The position numbers and the translations under genes were made by a program. DNA of 5,568 bases, taken from NCBI GenBank assembly GCA_937897265.1, contig CALCPT010000115.1, positions 1-5,568 on the forward strand, written 5' to 3'. The DNA comes from an uncultured Alcaligenaceae bacterium (GTDB lineage: Bacteria > Pseudomonadota > Gammaproteobacteria > Burkholderiales > Burkholderiaceae_B). The notes beneath the pieces are model-generated. The model made no database searches and had not been told where the DNA came from. It saw nothing but the letters and a program-made list of their open reading frames with translations. Positions 4,693-5,568 of this stretch are shown here, in pieces (the first letter of the stretch is position 1; each line of letters opens with the position of its first letter).

Positions 4693-5568
4693 GGCAGAGG
4701 GGTGCGTCCGTATGGCTGAGGCACGATTTCGCCCAGACGTTGCTTGAGCGACTGTGGTTGACCGCTAAATAACGCAGCGTAGTAGACCGCGTTGGACATC
4801 ACGTTTTTGACATAGTCACGCGTTTCGTTGAACGGAATGGTTTCGGCAAAAATCGCGCCTTCCACTTTGCTATCAAGCTTAGAGCGCCACAACATTGGGC
4901 GTCCGGGACCAGCGTTATAGCCCGCACTGGCCAGCACCTGCGAACCGCCCAAGTCTGACAACACCATACTCAGGTACGTTGTACCCAGCTTGGTGTTCGT
5001 ATCAAAATCATTGACTTTCGCCGGGGTGAAATCTGTCATCCCAATTTTGCCAGCAACCCAACGCGCCGTAGCAGGCATCAACTGCATCAAGCCGGAGGCG
5101 CCCGCGACCGAGCGAGCATCCATGATGAAGCGAGACTCTTGCCGGATCAACCCGTAGACCCACGCTGGATCAATATCAATTTGTCGCGCCTGCGCAGATA
5201 CGCGCCCTTCAAAGGGTGCGATATAGCGTTGTGAAAAATCAAACTCTTTCGAGGTGCGCTCTGACGTATTCACGACGCGATCAAGAATATTCTCGTGTCG
5301 CGCCACTTCAGCCGCGGCCATCAACTGGCGATCGGTCATGCCTCGGATGGTGAAGTTCCATTCGGGTACCGCATCACCACGCCAGCCTCGTTTGAAGAGC
5401 GTCACAGCACGTTGTAAGCCTGGATTCGCACGCGCCTGCTCAATCTCTTGCGCCGTGACCGGCGCGGGCCGCTCAGGTGCCACGATTGGGCGACCCAATT
5501 CTTCAAGCGCCAATTGACCATAAAAATTAAATTGCGGGGCGATCAAGGCATAGGCCTTTTCAGCCTCT
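4689..5568 (-). CDS. slt: Slt-type soluble lytic murein transglycosylase (C-terminal part, cut by window edge)
   Basis: Cleaves the MurNAc-GlcNAc bond of peptidoglycan in the periplasm, forming 1,6-anhydro-MurNAc ends. About 292 residues of the C-terminus are visible. The upstream frame is open to position 5568 (reading EAEKAYA before the TTG at 5546), so the start, any signal peptide and most of the helical superhelix lie outside. The segment [16 protein letters not shown] resembles the end of the Slt70 helical ring, followed by a linker domain ([12 protein letters not shown]). The catalytic domain has IRQESRF with the catalytic Glu encoded at 5136-5138, then [35 protein letters not shown] and ETRDYVKNV, all family-1 lytic transglycosylase motifs in order. 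The gene ends in TGA overlapping the GTG of cca. Chromosomal pairing of slt-like and cca genes is, as I recall, common in Burkholderiales. Confidence 0.94.
   Translation of the reverse strand, partial: EAEKAYALIAPQFNFYGQLALEELGRPIVAPERPAPVTAQEIEQARANPGLQRAVTLFKRGWRGDAVPEWNFTIRGMTDRQLMAAAEVARHENILDRVVNTSERTSKEFDFSQRYIAPFEGRVSAQARQIDIDPAWVYGLIRQESRFIMDARSVAGASGLMQLMPATARWVAGKIGMTDFTPAKVNDFDTNTKLGTTYLSMVLSDLGGSQVLASAGYNAGPGRPMLWRSKLDSKVEGAIFAETIPFNETRDYVKNVMSNAVYYAALFSGQPQSLKQRLGEIVPQPYGRTPLP

Noticed and set aside
5544..5546. TTG as the start codon of the lytic transglycosylase.
   Set aside because: The frame stays open to the window edge, there is no signal peptide, and the protein would begin in the middle of the Slt helical domain, so the gene is simply cut by the edge.

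Overview
The window looks like chromosomal core DNA from a betaproteobacterium, most likely Burkholderiales and possibly Alcaligenaceae or a close relative. This rests on how the proteins read (uracil-DNA glycosylase, HIT protein, two-domain polyphosphate kinase 2 and Slt-type lytic transglycosylase resemble Bordetella/Burkholderia versions as I recall them) and on moderate GC; no database search was possible. All six protein genes are on the minus strand, so transcription runs from position 5568 towards 1. There is no sign of phage, insertion sequence, CRISPR array, tRNA or rRNA.

Layout in the direction of transcription: the C-terminal part of a soluble-type lytic transglycosylase (slt, cut by the right edge); cca, CCA-adding tRNA nucleotidyltransferase, overlapping slt by GTGA; a two-domain polyphosphate:AMP phosphotransferase (pap, PPK2 class II) 7 nt later; a HIT-family hydrolase 14 nt later; and ung, uracil-DNA glycosylase, 39 nt later. 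The tight spacing suggests one operon running from cell-wall turnover through tRNA 3'-end maturation and polyphosphate-driven ADP formation to nucleotide hydrolysis and DNA repair. These are housekeeping functions with no obvious single pathway. A 286-nt gap (480-765) then precedes rhlE, a DEAD-box RNA helicase cut by the left edge just after its DEAD motif.

The least ordinary part is that gap. It holds a plausible sigma70 promoter flanked by two copies of a 9-nt direct repeat 42 nt apart, and then a predicted 5' leader of about 230 nt for rhlE. By hand folding, this leader can form a fully nested set of helices. The outermost would pair the rhlE ribosome-binding site with an upstream CU-rich tract that itself copies 10 nt of the 16S rRNA anti-Shine-Dalgarno end. 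Two local hairpins compete with one of the long-range helices and have complementary loops. The natural hypothesis is a structured, possibly self- or temperature-responsive leader controlling an RNA helicase. It is unproven: folding energies, covariation and expression data are all missing.

Secondary oddities are a near-identical 14/15-nt element at the starts of both the HIT gene and ung, an in-frame stop immediately before the apparent GTG start of ung, a Cca whose HD phosphohydrolase motif is absent, and a PPK2 N-terminal domain lacking the usual catalytic signature.
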